A stretch of DNA of 36,504 nucleotides from CAVRJC01 sp964505725. Lineage in GTDB: Bacteria; Actinomycetota; Acidimicrobiia; IMCC26256; DASPTH01. The translations under genes were made by a program, and so were the position numbers. Under the pieces are notes generated by a model that saw nothing but the letters and a program-made list of their open reading frames with translations, made no database searches and was not told where the DNA came from. Positions 29,688-36,504 of this stretch are shown here, piece by piece. The stretch is from the NCBI GenBank assembly GCA_964505725.1, contig CAZDJK010000105.1, forward strand, positions 1-36,504, given 5' to 3'. How positions within the stretch are numbered: the stretch's first letter is position 1; every line of letters begins with the position of its first letter.

Positions 29688-30533
29688 ATGGCCACGACCG
29701 TCACGATCCGGCCCGGAGCCGATTGGCAGGAGCACGACGCCGGCTACCGCGACGTCCGCTACGAGACGGCCGACGGGATTGCCAAGATCACAATCTGCCG
29801 GCCCGAGGTGCGCAACGCGTTCCGCCCGCAGACCCTGTTCGAGCTGATCGACGCGTTCGAGCGGGCCCGCAACGACCGCGCCGTCGGGGTGATCATCCTT
29901 ACCGGGGAAGGTCCCGAGGCCTTCTGCTCGGGAGGCGACCAGCGCGTCCGGGGCGATGACGGCTACGTGGGCGACGACGGGATCGGCCGGCTCAACGTGC
30001 TCGACCTCCAGATCCAGATCCGGAGGCTGCCGAAGCCGGTCGTCGCCATGGTCGCGGGCTACGCGATCGGCGGTGGTCACGTGCTCCACGTGGTGTGCGA
30101 CCTCACCATCGCCGCCGACAACGCCCGCTTCGGGCAGACCGGTCCGCGCGTCGGCTCCTTCGACGGCGGGTACGGGTCCGGTCTCCTCGCGCGCTCTGTC
30201 GGCCAGAAGAAGACCCGCGAGATCTGGTTCCTCTGCCGCCAGTACGACGCGCAGCAGGCGCTGGCCATGGGTCTGGTGAACACGGTCGTGCCGCTCGCCG
30301 ATCTCGAGGTCGAGACGGTGCAGTGGTGCCGGGAGATGCTCTCGCACAGCCCGCTCGCGCTGCGCATGATCAAGGCCTCGTGCAACGCGGCCGACGACGG
30401 GCTCGCCGGCATCCAGCAGCTCGCGGGCGACGCGACCCTCCTCTACTACATGAGCGAGGAGGCGCAGGAGGGCAAGAACGCGTACGTGCAGAAGCGCCGT
30501 CCCGACTTCGGGCAGTTCCCGAAGCGACCCTGA
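29688..30533 (+). CDS. menB: 1,4-dihydroxy-2-naphthoyl-CoA synthase
   Basis: 281-aa crotonase-fold enzyme closing the second ring of menaquinone from succinylbenzoyl-CoA. MenB rather than a general enoyl-CoA hydratase is indicated by AFCSGGDQRVRG, AIGGGHVLHVVCDLTIAADNARFGQTGPRVGSFDGGYG, split here by its Gly/Asp active-site residues, and VGQKKTREIWFLCRQYDA. The C-terminal YYMSEEAQEGKNAYVQKRRPDF is also diagnostic. It opens the plus-strand run menB-menA-menC, with 5 bp to menA. Confidence 0.96.
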   Translation: MATTVTIRPGADWQEHDAGYRDVRYETADGIAKITICRPEVRNAFRPQTLFELIDAFERARNDRAVGVIILTGEGPEAFCSGGDQRVRGDDGYVGDDGIGRLNVLDLQIQIRRLPKPVVAMVAGYAIGGGHVLHVVCDLTIAADNARFGQTGPRVGSFDGGYGSGLLARSVGQKKTREIWFLCRQYDAQQALAMGLVNTVVPLADLEVETVQWCREMLSHSPLALRMIKASCNAADDGLAGIQQLAGDATLLYYMSEEAQEGKNAYVQKRRPDFGQFPKRP

Positions 30534-30538
30534 CGCGC

Positions 30539-31411
30539 GTGGCCACGCCGTCGGAGTGGGTGCAGGGGGCGAGGCCGCGCACGTTGGGCGCGGCGGTCGC
30601 CCCGGTGCTCGTGGGGACCGCCGCCGCGGTCGCCGACGCCGACGGCGTGATCTGGTGGCGCTTCGCGCTCGCGCTGATCGTCGCGCTCGCGCTGCAGGTG
30701 GGTGTCAACTACGCGAACGACTACTCCGACGGCATCCGCGGGACCGACAGGGACCGCCGGGGCCCGCTCCGGCTCACCGCGACGGGCACCGCGACACCGG
30801 TGGCGGTCAAGCGCGCGGCCGCGCTGAGCTTCCTCGTGGCCGCGGTCGCCGGGCTCGTGCTCTCGCTGGTGGTGAACCCGTGGCTCCTGCTCGTCGGCGT
30901 CGCGGCGATCGGCGCCGCGGTGCTCTACACCGGCGGTCCCCGGCCGTACGGGTACCTCGGCCTCGGCGAGCTGATGGTGCTCGTGTTCTTCGGGTTCGTG
31001 GCGACCGTCGGGTCTGCCTACGTGCAGGTCGAGTACGTGCCTGGTTCGGCGTGGTGGGGCTCGTTCGTGGTGGGGCTCCTCGCGTGCGCCATCCTCCTCG
31101 CCAACAACATGCGGGACGTAGGTACCGATGCGGTCTCGGGCAAGCGCACGCTGGCCGTGCGCCTGGGCGACCGCACCACGCGCTGGCTCTTCGTCGCCTG
31201 CTACGCGGGATCGTTCGCGGCGGTGGTGGCAATCGGGGTCACCCAGCCGTGGGGCCTCCTCGGTCTCCTCGCGCTGCCGCTCGCGATCGAGCCGGCGCGC
31301 CTCGTCCTGACGCGCTCGGACCCCCCGTCGCTCGTGGCCGCCCTGGTGGCTACCGCGCGCCTCGAAGTGGTCGTCGCCGTGCTCGTGAGCATCGGCTTGT
31401 GCCTGTCGTGA
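30539..31411 (+). CDS. menA: 1,4-dihydroxy-2-naphthoate polyprenyltransferase
   Basis: 290-aa membrane prenyltransferase of the UbiA family, attaching the polyprenyl tail to DHNA to give demethylmenaquinone. The Asp-rich motif for the prenyl diphosphate is NYANDYSDGIRGTD. A second Asp-containing loop, NNMRDVGTDAVSGKRTLAVRLG, binds the other phosphate. About eight or nine helices are visible, and the early WVQGARPRTLGAAVAPVLVG is characteristic of MenA. GTG 30539 lies 5 bp after the menB stop. Its stop overlaps the menC GTG (GTGA). Confidence 0.95.
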   Translation: MATPSEWVQGARPRTLGAAVAPVLVGTAAAVADADGVIWWRFALALIVALALQVGVNYANDYSDGIRGTDRDRRGPLRLTATGTATPVAVKRAAALSFLVAAVAGLVLSLVVNPWLLLVGVAAIGAAVLYTGGPRPYGYLGLGELMVLVFFGFVATVGSAYVQVEYVPGSAWWGSFVVGLLACAILLANNMRDVGTDAVSGKRTLAVRLGDRTTRWLFVACYAGSFAAVVAIGVTQPWGLLGLLALPLAIEPARLVLTRSDPPSLVAALVATARLEVVVAVLVSIGLCLS

Positions 31412-32244
31412 CCGAGTTCCGGTTGCGGATCGGCGACCGCGCCGTCACGCTGCTCCGCGGGCCCGCGGGCTGGGGCGAGTGCTCGCCGCTCGCCGGGTAC
31501 CCGTCGAGCCCCGAGGCGTGCCGACGCGCGGCCGAGAGCGCCGCGAACGACGGGTTTCCCGAGCCGGTGCGCGCCGAGGTGCCGGTGAACGCCCTCGTCG
31601 ACGGGCCCTTCACGGTGGCCGACATCCGCGCGTTCCCGGCGGTCAAGGTGAAGGTGCGTGACCTCACGGGGGTGAACCTGGTCGCCGCGGTGCGTGACGC
31701 GGTCGACCCCGGTACCGCGGTGCGCGTCGACGCCAACGGCGCATGGGATGTCGACACCGCGGTCGAGATGATCGGTCGGCTGGCGCGCTACGACCTCGAG
31801 TACGTGGAGCAGCCCGTCGCATCGCTCGACGACCTCGTGCGCGTCCGGCGTGCGGTCGACGTGCGGGTGGCCGCGGACGAGTGCGTCCGCTCGGTCGCCG
31901 ACGCCCGGCGCCTGCGCCGACTCGGTGCGGCCGACGTGGTCGTGCTGAAACAGCAGCCGCTCGGCGGCGTGCGCGCCGCCCTCGACGTGGCCGAGGCGGC
32001 CGGGGTTCCCGCGGTCGTGAGCTCGATGATGGAGACGTCGGTGGGGCTCGCGGCCGGGGTCGCCCTCGCGGCGGCACTACCGGAGCTGCCCTACGCCTGC
32101 GGCCTCGCGACCCTCGGCGCGCTCGCGGGCGACGTGACGAACGAGCCGCTCGCCCCCGTCGCCGGCGCGCTCCGGGTACGCGCGGTCGTGCCCGATCCCG
32201 ACCTCCTGGCGCGCTACGCCGTGAGCCACGAGGACAGCAGGTGA
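31408..32244 (+). CDS. menC: o-succinylbenzoate synthase
   Basis: 278-aa enolase-superfamily dehydratase converting SHCHC to o-succinylbenzoate. Active-site pieces: Lys-x-Lys in VKVKVRD, Asp in VDANGAWD, Glu in YVEQPV, Asp in VAADECVRS and Lys in VVLKQQPLGG. The N-terminal capping domain is short, with GWGECSPLAGYPSSP in place. GTG 31408 overlaps the menA stop. The last 31 bases overlap the 3' end of the convergent menH gene. Confidence 0.93.
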   Translation: MTEFRLRIGDRAVTLLRGPAGWGECSPLAGYPSSPEACRRAAESAANDGFPEPVRAEVPVNALVDGPFTVADIRAFPAVKVKVRDLTGVNLVAAVRDAVDPGTAVRVDANGAWDVDTAVEMIGRLARYDLEYVEQPVASLDDLVRVRRAVDVRVAADECVRSVADARRLRRLGAADVVVLKQQPLGGVRAALDVAEAAGVPAVVSSMMETSVGLAAGVALAAALPELPYACGLATLGALAGDVTNEPLAPVAGALRVRAVVPDPDLLARYAVSHEDSR

Positions 32245-32906
32245 GCGACGAGCTCGGGTTGCTCCAGGTGGCAGGCGTGCCCGGCACCCGCGATCACGTC
32301 GAGGCGCGCGTCTGCGAGCGCGGCCGCCATACGGCGCCCGGCGTCGACGTACTTGAGGTCGAGCTCGCCCGCTACGAGCAGCACGGGCATCCACAGCTCG
32401 GGGAGGCGGCCCCAGTTGCACGGCTGGGTCCCCTGCCCGAGCGCGCGCAGCTGGTGCGTCAGGCGGTCGACCGTGTTCGCGGCGCGGCGGGCTCCGACGT
32501 CGGCGGCGTCGCGCGGCAGCGTGGCGAACAGCGGTTGATCGAGCCAGCGTTCCAGGAAGCGGTCGACGCCGTCGCGCTCGATGCCGCGCGCGAGCGCATC
32601 GTCGGCCGCTCGGCGCTCGGCGCGTTCGCTCGCGTCCTCGATGCCGGGCGACGCCGAGACGAGCACGAGCCGCTCGACGAGGTCGGGGCGCTCGAGCGCC
32701 AGCTGCAGGCACAGGCGTCCGCCCATCGAGTAGCCGACGTAGGTCGCGGGACCCCGGTCGAGCGCGCGCGCGGTGGCCACGAAGTCGAGCCCGTCGGGTA
32801 CCGGCGGCGCGACCACCGCCGGGGCGAGCGGATCGGGCAGCCGGGAGATCACCGGGTCCCACGACGACGGACTCTGCGTGAATCCGTGGACGAACACCAC
32901 CCGCAT
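32214..32906 (-). CDS. menH: alpha/beta hydrolase, probable MenH
   Basis: 230-aa alpha/beta-hydrolase. The N-terminus MRVVFVHGFTQSPSSW has the oxyanion-hole HGF. The nucleophile elbow is GYSMGG (Ser60), and LLVAGELDLKY and GAGHACHLEQP supply Asp and His. MenH eliminates pyruvate from SEPHCHC to form SHCHC; the men-cluster position and MenH-like length support this assignment over a generic hydrolase. The ATG at 32906 is chosen because it begins at the first strand. It is divergent from menD by only 14 bp and convergent-overlapping with menC. Confidence 0.85.
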   Translation of the reverse strand: MRVVFVHGFTQSPSSWDPVISRLPDPLAPAVVAPPVPDGLDFVATARALDRGPATYVGYSMGGRLCLQLALERPDLVERLVLVSASPGIEDASERAERRAADDALARGIERDGVDRFLERWLDQPLFATLPRDAADVGARRAANTVDRLTHQLRALGQGTQPCNWGRLPELWMPVLLVAGELDLKYVDAGRRMAAALADARLDVIAGAGHACHLEQPELVAHLLSSWLTA

Positions 32907-32920
32907 GCGGGGATCCTGGC

Positions 32921-34627
32921 ATGACCCGCGACGCGACCACTGCGTTCGCACGCGCGCTCGTGGACGAATGGGTGCGCAACGGCGTCACCGATGCATGCCT
33001 CGCGCCCGGATCGCGGTCCGCGCCCCTCGCGCTCGCGCTCGCCGCCCGCGGCGACGTACGGCTCCACGTGCACCTCGACGAGCGTTCCGCGTCGTTCTTC
33101 GCGCTCGGGCTCGCCAAGGCGTCGGCGCGCCCGCCCGTGGTGCTCTGCACGTCGGGCACCGCGGCGGCCAACTTCCACCCGGCGGTGCTGGAGGCGCGGC
33201 ACGCGCGTGTGCCGATTGTGGTGTGCACCGCCGACCGTCCCCCGGAGCTGCGGGACACGGGCGCGGGGCAGAGCGTCGACCAGGCCAAGCTCTACGGCGA
33301 CGCGGTCCGGTGGTACGCCGACCCGGGCCCACCCGAGGACGCGCCCGGCGCCGGGCCGGTGTGGCGGGCGCTCGCGGCGCGCTCGGTGGCGGCCGCGCTC
33401 GGGCCACCGGCCGGTCCCGTGCACCTCAACCTGCCCTTCCGCGAGCCGCTCGTGCCCACCGGTGAGCCGTTGGTCGAGGCCGAGGGGCGGTCTGACGGCC
33501 GCCCGTGGACCGCGCGCGTCCCGGGCGTGCGGGGACCGTCGGCCGGGATGGTCGAGGCGCTGGCGGAGCTGGTGCGGGCAAGTCCCCGTGGCGTGCTGGT
33601 CGCGGGCTGGGGGGCCGGCGCGACGCCGTCGACGGTCGCCCGCTTCGCGGCGGCCGCCGGGTGGCCGGTGCTCGCCGACCCGGTGTCGAATCTGCGGTTC
33701 CCCGGCACGGTGTCGACGTACGACCCGATGCTGCGCGCGCCCGCGCTCGCGGCGCGCCGCGCCCCTGAGCTCGTGCTCCGGCTCGGTGCGCCGCCCACCA
33801 ACCGGCCGCTCGGGCAGTGGCTCGGGCCGGAGACCCCGCAGGTCCACGTCGATCCCGACGACTCGTGGCTCGACCCGCAGCACGGGGTCGCCGGACACGT
33901 CGTGGCCGACGCCGAGCTCCTCCTCGGCGCACTCGCCGAGCAGCTCGGCGAGCCGGTGGACACCGCGTGGGAGGAGGAGTGGTCCGCCGACGAGCGCGTC
34001 GTGCGCGACGTGATCGACGGGCTCCTCGACTCGTGGACGGATCCGTTCGAGGGGCGCGTCGCGCGCGACGTGGTGGCAATGCTGCCGGCGGAGTCGTCGC
34101 TCGTGGTCGCGTCGAGCATGCCCGTGCGCGACGTCGAGAGCTTCGCACCGCCGCGCGACGGGCTGCGCGTCCTCGCCAACCGCGGCGTGAACGGCATCGA
34201 CGGCTTCGTGTCGACCGCGCTCGGCATCGCCGCGGCGAACGACGGCCCGACGGTCGCGTTGCTCGGCGACCTGTGCCTGCTCCACGACGCCAACGGACTT
34301 CTCGGCGCCGCGGAGCGAGGCGTCGACGCGACTCTCGTCGTCGTCGACAACCGCGGCGGCGGAATCTTCTCCTTCCTCGCGCAGGCCGACCTCCCGGAGC
34401 ACTTCGAGACGCTGTTCGGTACGCCGCAAGCTGCGGACCTTCCCGCGCTCGTGCGCGCGCACGGGATCGACCTGGTCGAGGCTGGGACCGCGACCGAGCT
34501 CGTCCCCGTGGTCGCGGGCTGCGTCGCCCGCGGCGGGGTGCGGGTGGTGCGGGTCTGCACCGACCGGGCCGACAACGTCGCCCGCCACCGCGAGGTCTGG
34601 GCCGCCGTCGCCGCCGCCCTCGCCTGA
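32921..34627 (+). CDS. menD: SEPHCHC synthase
   Basis: 568-aa thiamin-diphosphate enzyme joining 2-oxoglutarate and isochorismate, the first committed menaquinone step. It begins with TRDATTAFARALVDEWVRNG and CLAPGSRSAPLALAL, with the catalytic Glu in HLDERSASFFALGLAKA. LCTSGTAAANFHPAVLEA and ADRPPELRDTGAGQ are typical. The TPP/Mg motif is LLGDLCLLHDANGLL...VVVDNRGGGIFSFL. ATG 32921 has no good Shine-Dalgarno, and its promoter must lie inside menH. It ends 39 bp before a REP-like repeat. Confidence 0.96.
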   Translation: MTRDATTAFARALVDEWVRNGVTDACLAPGSRSAPLALALAARGDVRLHVHLDERSASFFALGLAKASARPPVVLCTSGTAAANFHPAVLEARHARVPIVVCTADRPPELRDTGAGQSVDQAKLYGDAVRWYADPGPPEDAPGAGPVWRALAARSVAAALGPPAGPVHLNLPFREPLVPTGEPLVEAEGRSDGRPWTARVPGVRGPSAGMVEALAELVRASPRGVLVAGWGAGATPSTVARFAAAAGWPVLADPVSNLRFPGTVSTYDPMLRAPALAARRAPELVLRLGAPPTNRPLGQWLGPETPQVHVDPDDSWLDPQHGVAGHVVADAELLLGALAEQLGEPVDTAWEEEWSADERVVRDVIDGLLDSWTDPFEGRVARDVVAMLPAESSLVVASSMPVRDVESFAPPRDGLRVLANRGVNGIDGFVSTALGIAAANDGPTVALLGDLCLLHDANGLLGAAERGVDATLVVVDNRGGGIFSFLAQADLPEHFETLFGTPQAADLPALVRAHGIDLVEAGTATELVPVVAGCVARGGVRVVRVCTDRADNVARHREVWAAVAAALA

Positions 34628-34665
34628 CGGCCGGGCGCAGTGAGCGACCAGTGATCAGGCGGCCT

Positions 34666-34722
34666 CGAGCGAGCGTCGAACGGCGCAGGTACCCTGCGCC
34701 GTAGCGAGCGAGGCAGAGATCA
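34666..34722 (+). repeat. REP-like repeat, locus 2 copy 1
   Basis: 57-bp unit with a 9-bp-stem hairpin (CGGCGCAGG-TAC-CCTGCGCCG, 34681-34701) flanked by GCGAGCGTCGAA and TAGCGAGCGAGG. It is 56/57 identical to the copy at 34762-34818, with a period of 96 bp. Read on the minus strand, it shares its flanks and hairpin plan with the pair at 14321-14450. Confidence 0.9.
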
Positions 34723-34761
34723 AAGGCCGTCCGTAGCGAGCGCAGCGAGCGGAGGCGGCCC

Positions 34762-34818
34762 CGAGCGAGCGTCGAACGGCGCAGGTGCCCTGCGCCGTAG
34801 CGAGCGAGGCAGAGATCA
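34762..34818 (+). repeat. REP-like repeat, locus 2 copy 2
   Basis: Direct second copy of the 34666-34722 unit (A to G at 34787, in the loop). Its last three bases are the stop codon of the convergent menF gene. The short motif GATCA plus GGCC recurs at 34653, 34718 and 34814, at the edges of the units. Confidence 0.9.
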
Positions 34819-35991
34819 GGGCCGGATGAGGGCGCGGAGCATGGGCTCGAGCTTGGCCTGGGTCTCCGCCCACTCGGCATCGGGCTCGGAGCCCTCCACG
34901 ATCCCGGCACCGGCCACGAGACGCGCGCGCGTGCCGTCGAGCTCGGCGCCACGGAGCGCGATCGCCCACTCGCCGTCGCCGCGCGCGTCGACCCAACCGA
35001 CCGGACCCGCGTAGCGCCCCCGGTCGAAGTCCTCGAGCGCGGCGATCGTCGACAACGCCGCCGCGCGCGGCGTGCCGCCGACGGCCGGTGTGGGCGAGAG
35101 CAGGCGGGCAAGATCCAGCGCGCTCGGGCGCGGGTCGTGCAGGCGCCCGCGCACCGGTGTCGCCAGGTGCGCGACCGGACCGAAGACCATGACCTCGGGA
35201 ACCGGCGCGATGTCGAGCGCTCCGCACACGTCGCCGAGCGCGTCGGCGATCGCGTCGACGACGAAGCGGTGCTCGCGGTTGTCCTTCGCCGAGTGCGCGA
35301 GCGCGTCGAGGGCCTCGGCACCGTCGGCGACGGTGGTGCCCGCGACCGGACGCGACTCGACCGTCGACCCGTGGCGACGGACGAGCAGCTCGGGGCTCGC
35401 GCCCACGAACCCGCCCGACGCGTAGATGAAGCACCCGTGCTGCTGTGCCACCAGTCGTCGCAGCACGTCGGCGACCGGGAACGGCTCGTCGGACTCCACG
35501 ACGACCTCGCGCGCGAGCACGACCTTCTCGAGCTCACCGCGGCCGATCGACGCCAGCGCACGCTCGACGGCGTCGCGCCAGGCCGTCCGGGAGCGCGGCG
35601 CCTCGACGGTGAACCGTGTCGGTGGAGTCTGCGGGGCGATCGCGCCCACCCCGGCGGGGGCGATCTCGGTGACCCAGGCCCGTTCGTCGGACACGCCGCG
35701 GACCCATGCCGGGACGAGCAGGTCGCCAGGCGCGGTCGGATCGAAGGGCAGGGCGCCGACGGCGACCGGCCCCGTGCCGGGGAGCACGACCTCGTCGTCG
35801 ATCTCGATGTCGGCCAGCGCGGCAGCGGCGTCGCCGGCCGTGACGCGGGCGACCGCGCCGCGGGCCACCAGTGACGTGCCGTCGTGCAGCCACGCGAACC
35901 CTGACGGGTCGTGCTCCGAAAGCGGGTCGGCAGGCGGCGCGCACTCCCGTGTGACCGCCCGCAGCGTCACCGGCGCGGGGAGCGCGCTCAT
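34816..35991 (-). CDS. menF: isochorismate synthase
   Basis: 391-aa chorismate-binding-fold enzyme that converts chorismate to isochorismate for MenD. The C-terminal catalytic part has LEKVVLAREVVVES, FIYASGGFVGASPELLVRR, RPVAGTTVADG, SAKDNREHRFVVDAI, LSPTPAVGGTPR and YAGPVGWVDARGDGEWAIALR, the standard isochorismate synthase series. MenF over a siderophore EntC-type is inferred from the men neighbours. The start at ATG 35991 overlaps the menG stop (ATGA), so it is translated after menG. It converges on menD through the repeat pair. Confidence 0.94.
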   Translation of the reverse strand: MSALPAPVTLRAVTRECAPPADPLSEHDPSGFAWLHDGTSLVARGAVARVTAGDAAAALADIEIDDEVVLPGTGPVAVGALPFDPTAPGDLLVPAWVRGVSDERAWVTEIAPAGVGAIAPQTPPTRFTVEAPRSRTAWRDAVERALASIGRGELEKVVLAREVVVESDEPFPVADVLRRLVAQQHGCFIYASGGFVGASPELLVRRHGSTVESRPVAGTTVADGAEALDALAHSAKDNREHRFVVDAIADALGDVCGALDIAPVPEVMVFGPVAHLATPVRGRLHDPRPSALDLARLLSPTPAVGGTPRAAALSTIAALEDFDRGRYAGPVGWVDARGDGEWAIALRGAELDGTRARLVAGAGIVEGSEPDAEWAETQAKLEPMLRALIRP

Positions 35992-36504
35992 GCGCGGGTC
36001 CCCGTGAGCAGCAGCACCGAGCCGCCGGTGAAGGTGCGCGTGCGCGTCTCGAGGAAACCCGCGTCCGCGAGCAGCCGGCACAGCTCCGCGTGCGACGGGA
36101 GGTACGCGGTGGACCGAGGGAGGTAGCTATAGGCGTCGGCGTCGTGCCCGAGCACGCGGCCGAGAAGCGGGACCATGCCACGGAACCACACCGCATTCCC
36201 GGCACGCAGCACCGGGTTGGCGGGGACGGCGGCGTCGAGCGCGGCGAACCGCCCTCCCGCACGGAGGGCAGACGCGCACTGCCGGAACACGACATCGAGC
36301 TCGACGAAGTTGCGGAGCGCGAACCCGCACACCACGCCGTCGAACGCGCCGGCGCGCACCGGCAGCGCCGCGCCGTCGGCCCGCACGAGCGGGGCGCTCG
36401 TGTGCGCCGCGCCCAGCATCCCCGCCGAGAGGTCGAAGCCGACCGCCCGCAGCCCTTCGGCGCCGAGGTCGTCGCACAGGTCGCCGGTGCCGCAGGCCAG
36501 GTCG
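35988..36504 (-). CDS. menG: demethylmenaquinone methyltransferase, 3' part only
   Basis: SAM-dependent methyltransferase of the UbiE/MenG family, cut at the window edge; 171 codons with a stop are visible. Motif I is DLACGTGDL at the very edge. It is followed by VGFDLSAGMLGAA, the acidic ADGAALPVRAGAFDGVVCGFALRNF, which is diagnostic of UbiE/MenG, and the YLPRSTAYLPSHAELCRLLADAGF motif. It would carry out the last menaquinone step. An internal ATG at 36419 is not the start, because motif I lies upstream of it. It overlaps the menF start. Confidence 0.92.
   Translation of the reverse strand, partial: DLACGTGDLCDDLGAEGLRAVGFDLSAGMLGAAHTSAPLVRADGAALPVRAGAFDGVVCGFALRNFVELDVVFRQCASALRAGGRFAALDAAVPANPVLRAGNAVWFRGMVPLLGRVLGHDADAYSYLPRSTAYLPSHAELCRLLADAGFLETRTRTFTGGSVLLLTGTRA

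Overview
The window is about 36.5 kb of very GC-rich DNA with dense, short-spaced genes, many GTG starts and stop/start overlaps. Its contents are a PASTA-domain Ser/Thr kinase, GatCAB, a full menaquinone set, a mycothiol-type MDMPI domain and widespread leaderless promoters. Together these point to an actinobacterium. I infer an Acidimicrobiia-like lineage, but that rank is a guess. I see no rRNA, tRNA, CRISPR array, phage or recognisable transposase.

Layout, left to right. 1-1236 (minus): the 5' part of an FtsX-like ABC permease, running off the window through an odd C/G-run stretch, and a small membrane-anchored protein. 1327-3195: PASTA kinase. 3458-7147: an SCP2-like protein, then gatC-gatA-gatB with overlapping start/stop codons. 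7160-8165: an AbiEi-like/DUF559 nuclease-fold gene bracketed by two 51-nt palindromes. 8164-11934: a class II aldolase-like protein (minus), ilvD, and an Fpg/Nei glycosylase. 12063-14151: an OmpR-type response regulator and its histidine kinase, with an 11-bp-phased direct repeat on each side. 14321-14450: a pair of REP-like repeats. 14462-15723 (minus): DUF2277 and a quinone oxidoreductase.

15835-17206 (minus) is a fluoride-resistance operon: fluoride riboswitch, fluC, DUF190, fluC. A ParB/sulfiredoxin-fold small protein diverges from it. 17758-21289 is the branched-chain amino acid operon ilvB-ilvN-ilvC. It is preceded by a promoter, an 11-residue leader peptide rich in Leu/Ile/Val and a strong intrinsic terminator, which is a textbook attenuator layout. 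Then come plsY, an ECF sigma factor and an anti-sigma-like protein fused to an MDMPI/DinB domain, a small coiled-coil protein, a large PAS-GAF-GGDEF-EAL membrane protein, a TauE/SafE permease and a LigD-like phosphoesterase-ligase.

29688-36504 is a menaquinone cluster: menB, menA, menC and menD on the plus strand; menH, menF and menG on the minus strand. Only menE is not seen. A second pair of the REP-like repeats sits at the menD/menF convergence.

The observations I rate highest are the nuclease-fold gene between paired palindromes, the sigma factor coupled to an MDMPI-fused anti-sigma protein, the ilv attenuator, the two-locus repeat family at convergent gene ends, and the recurring TANNNT hexamer 6-9 nt before start codons that lack a Shine-Dalgarno sequence.
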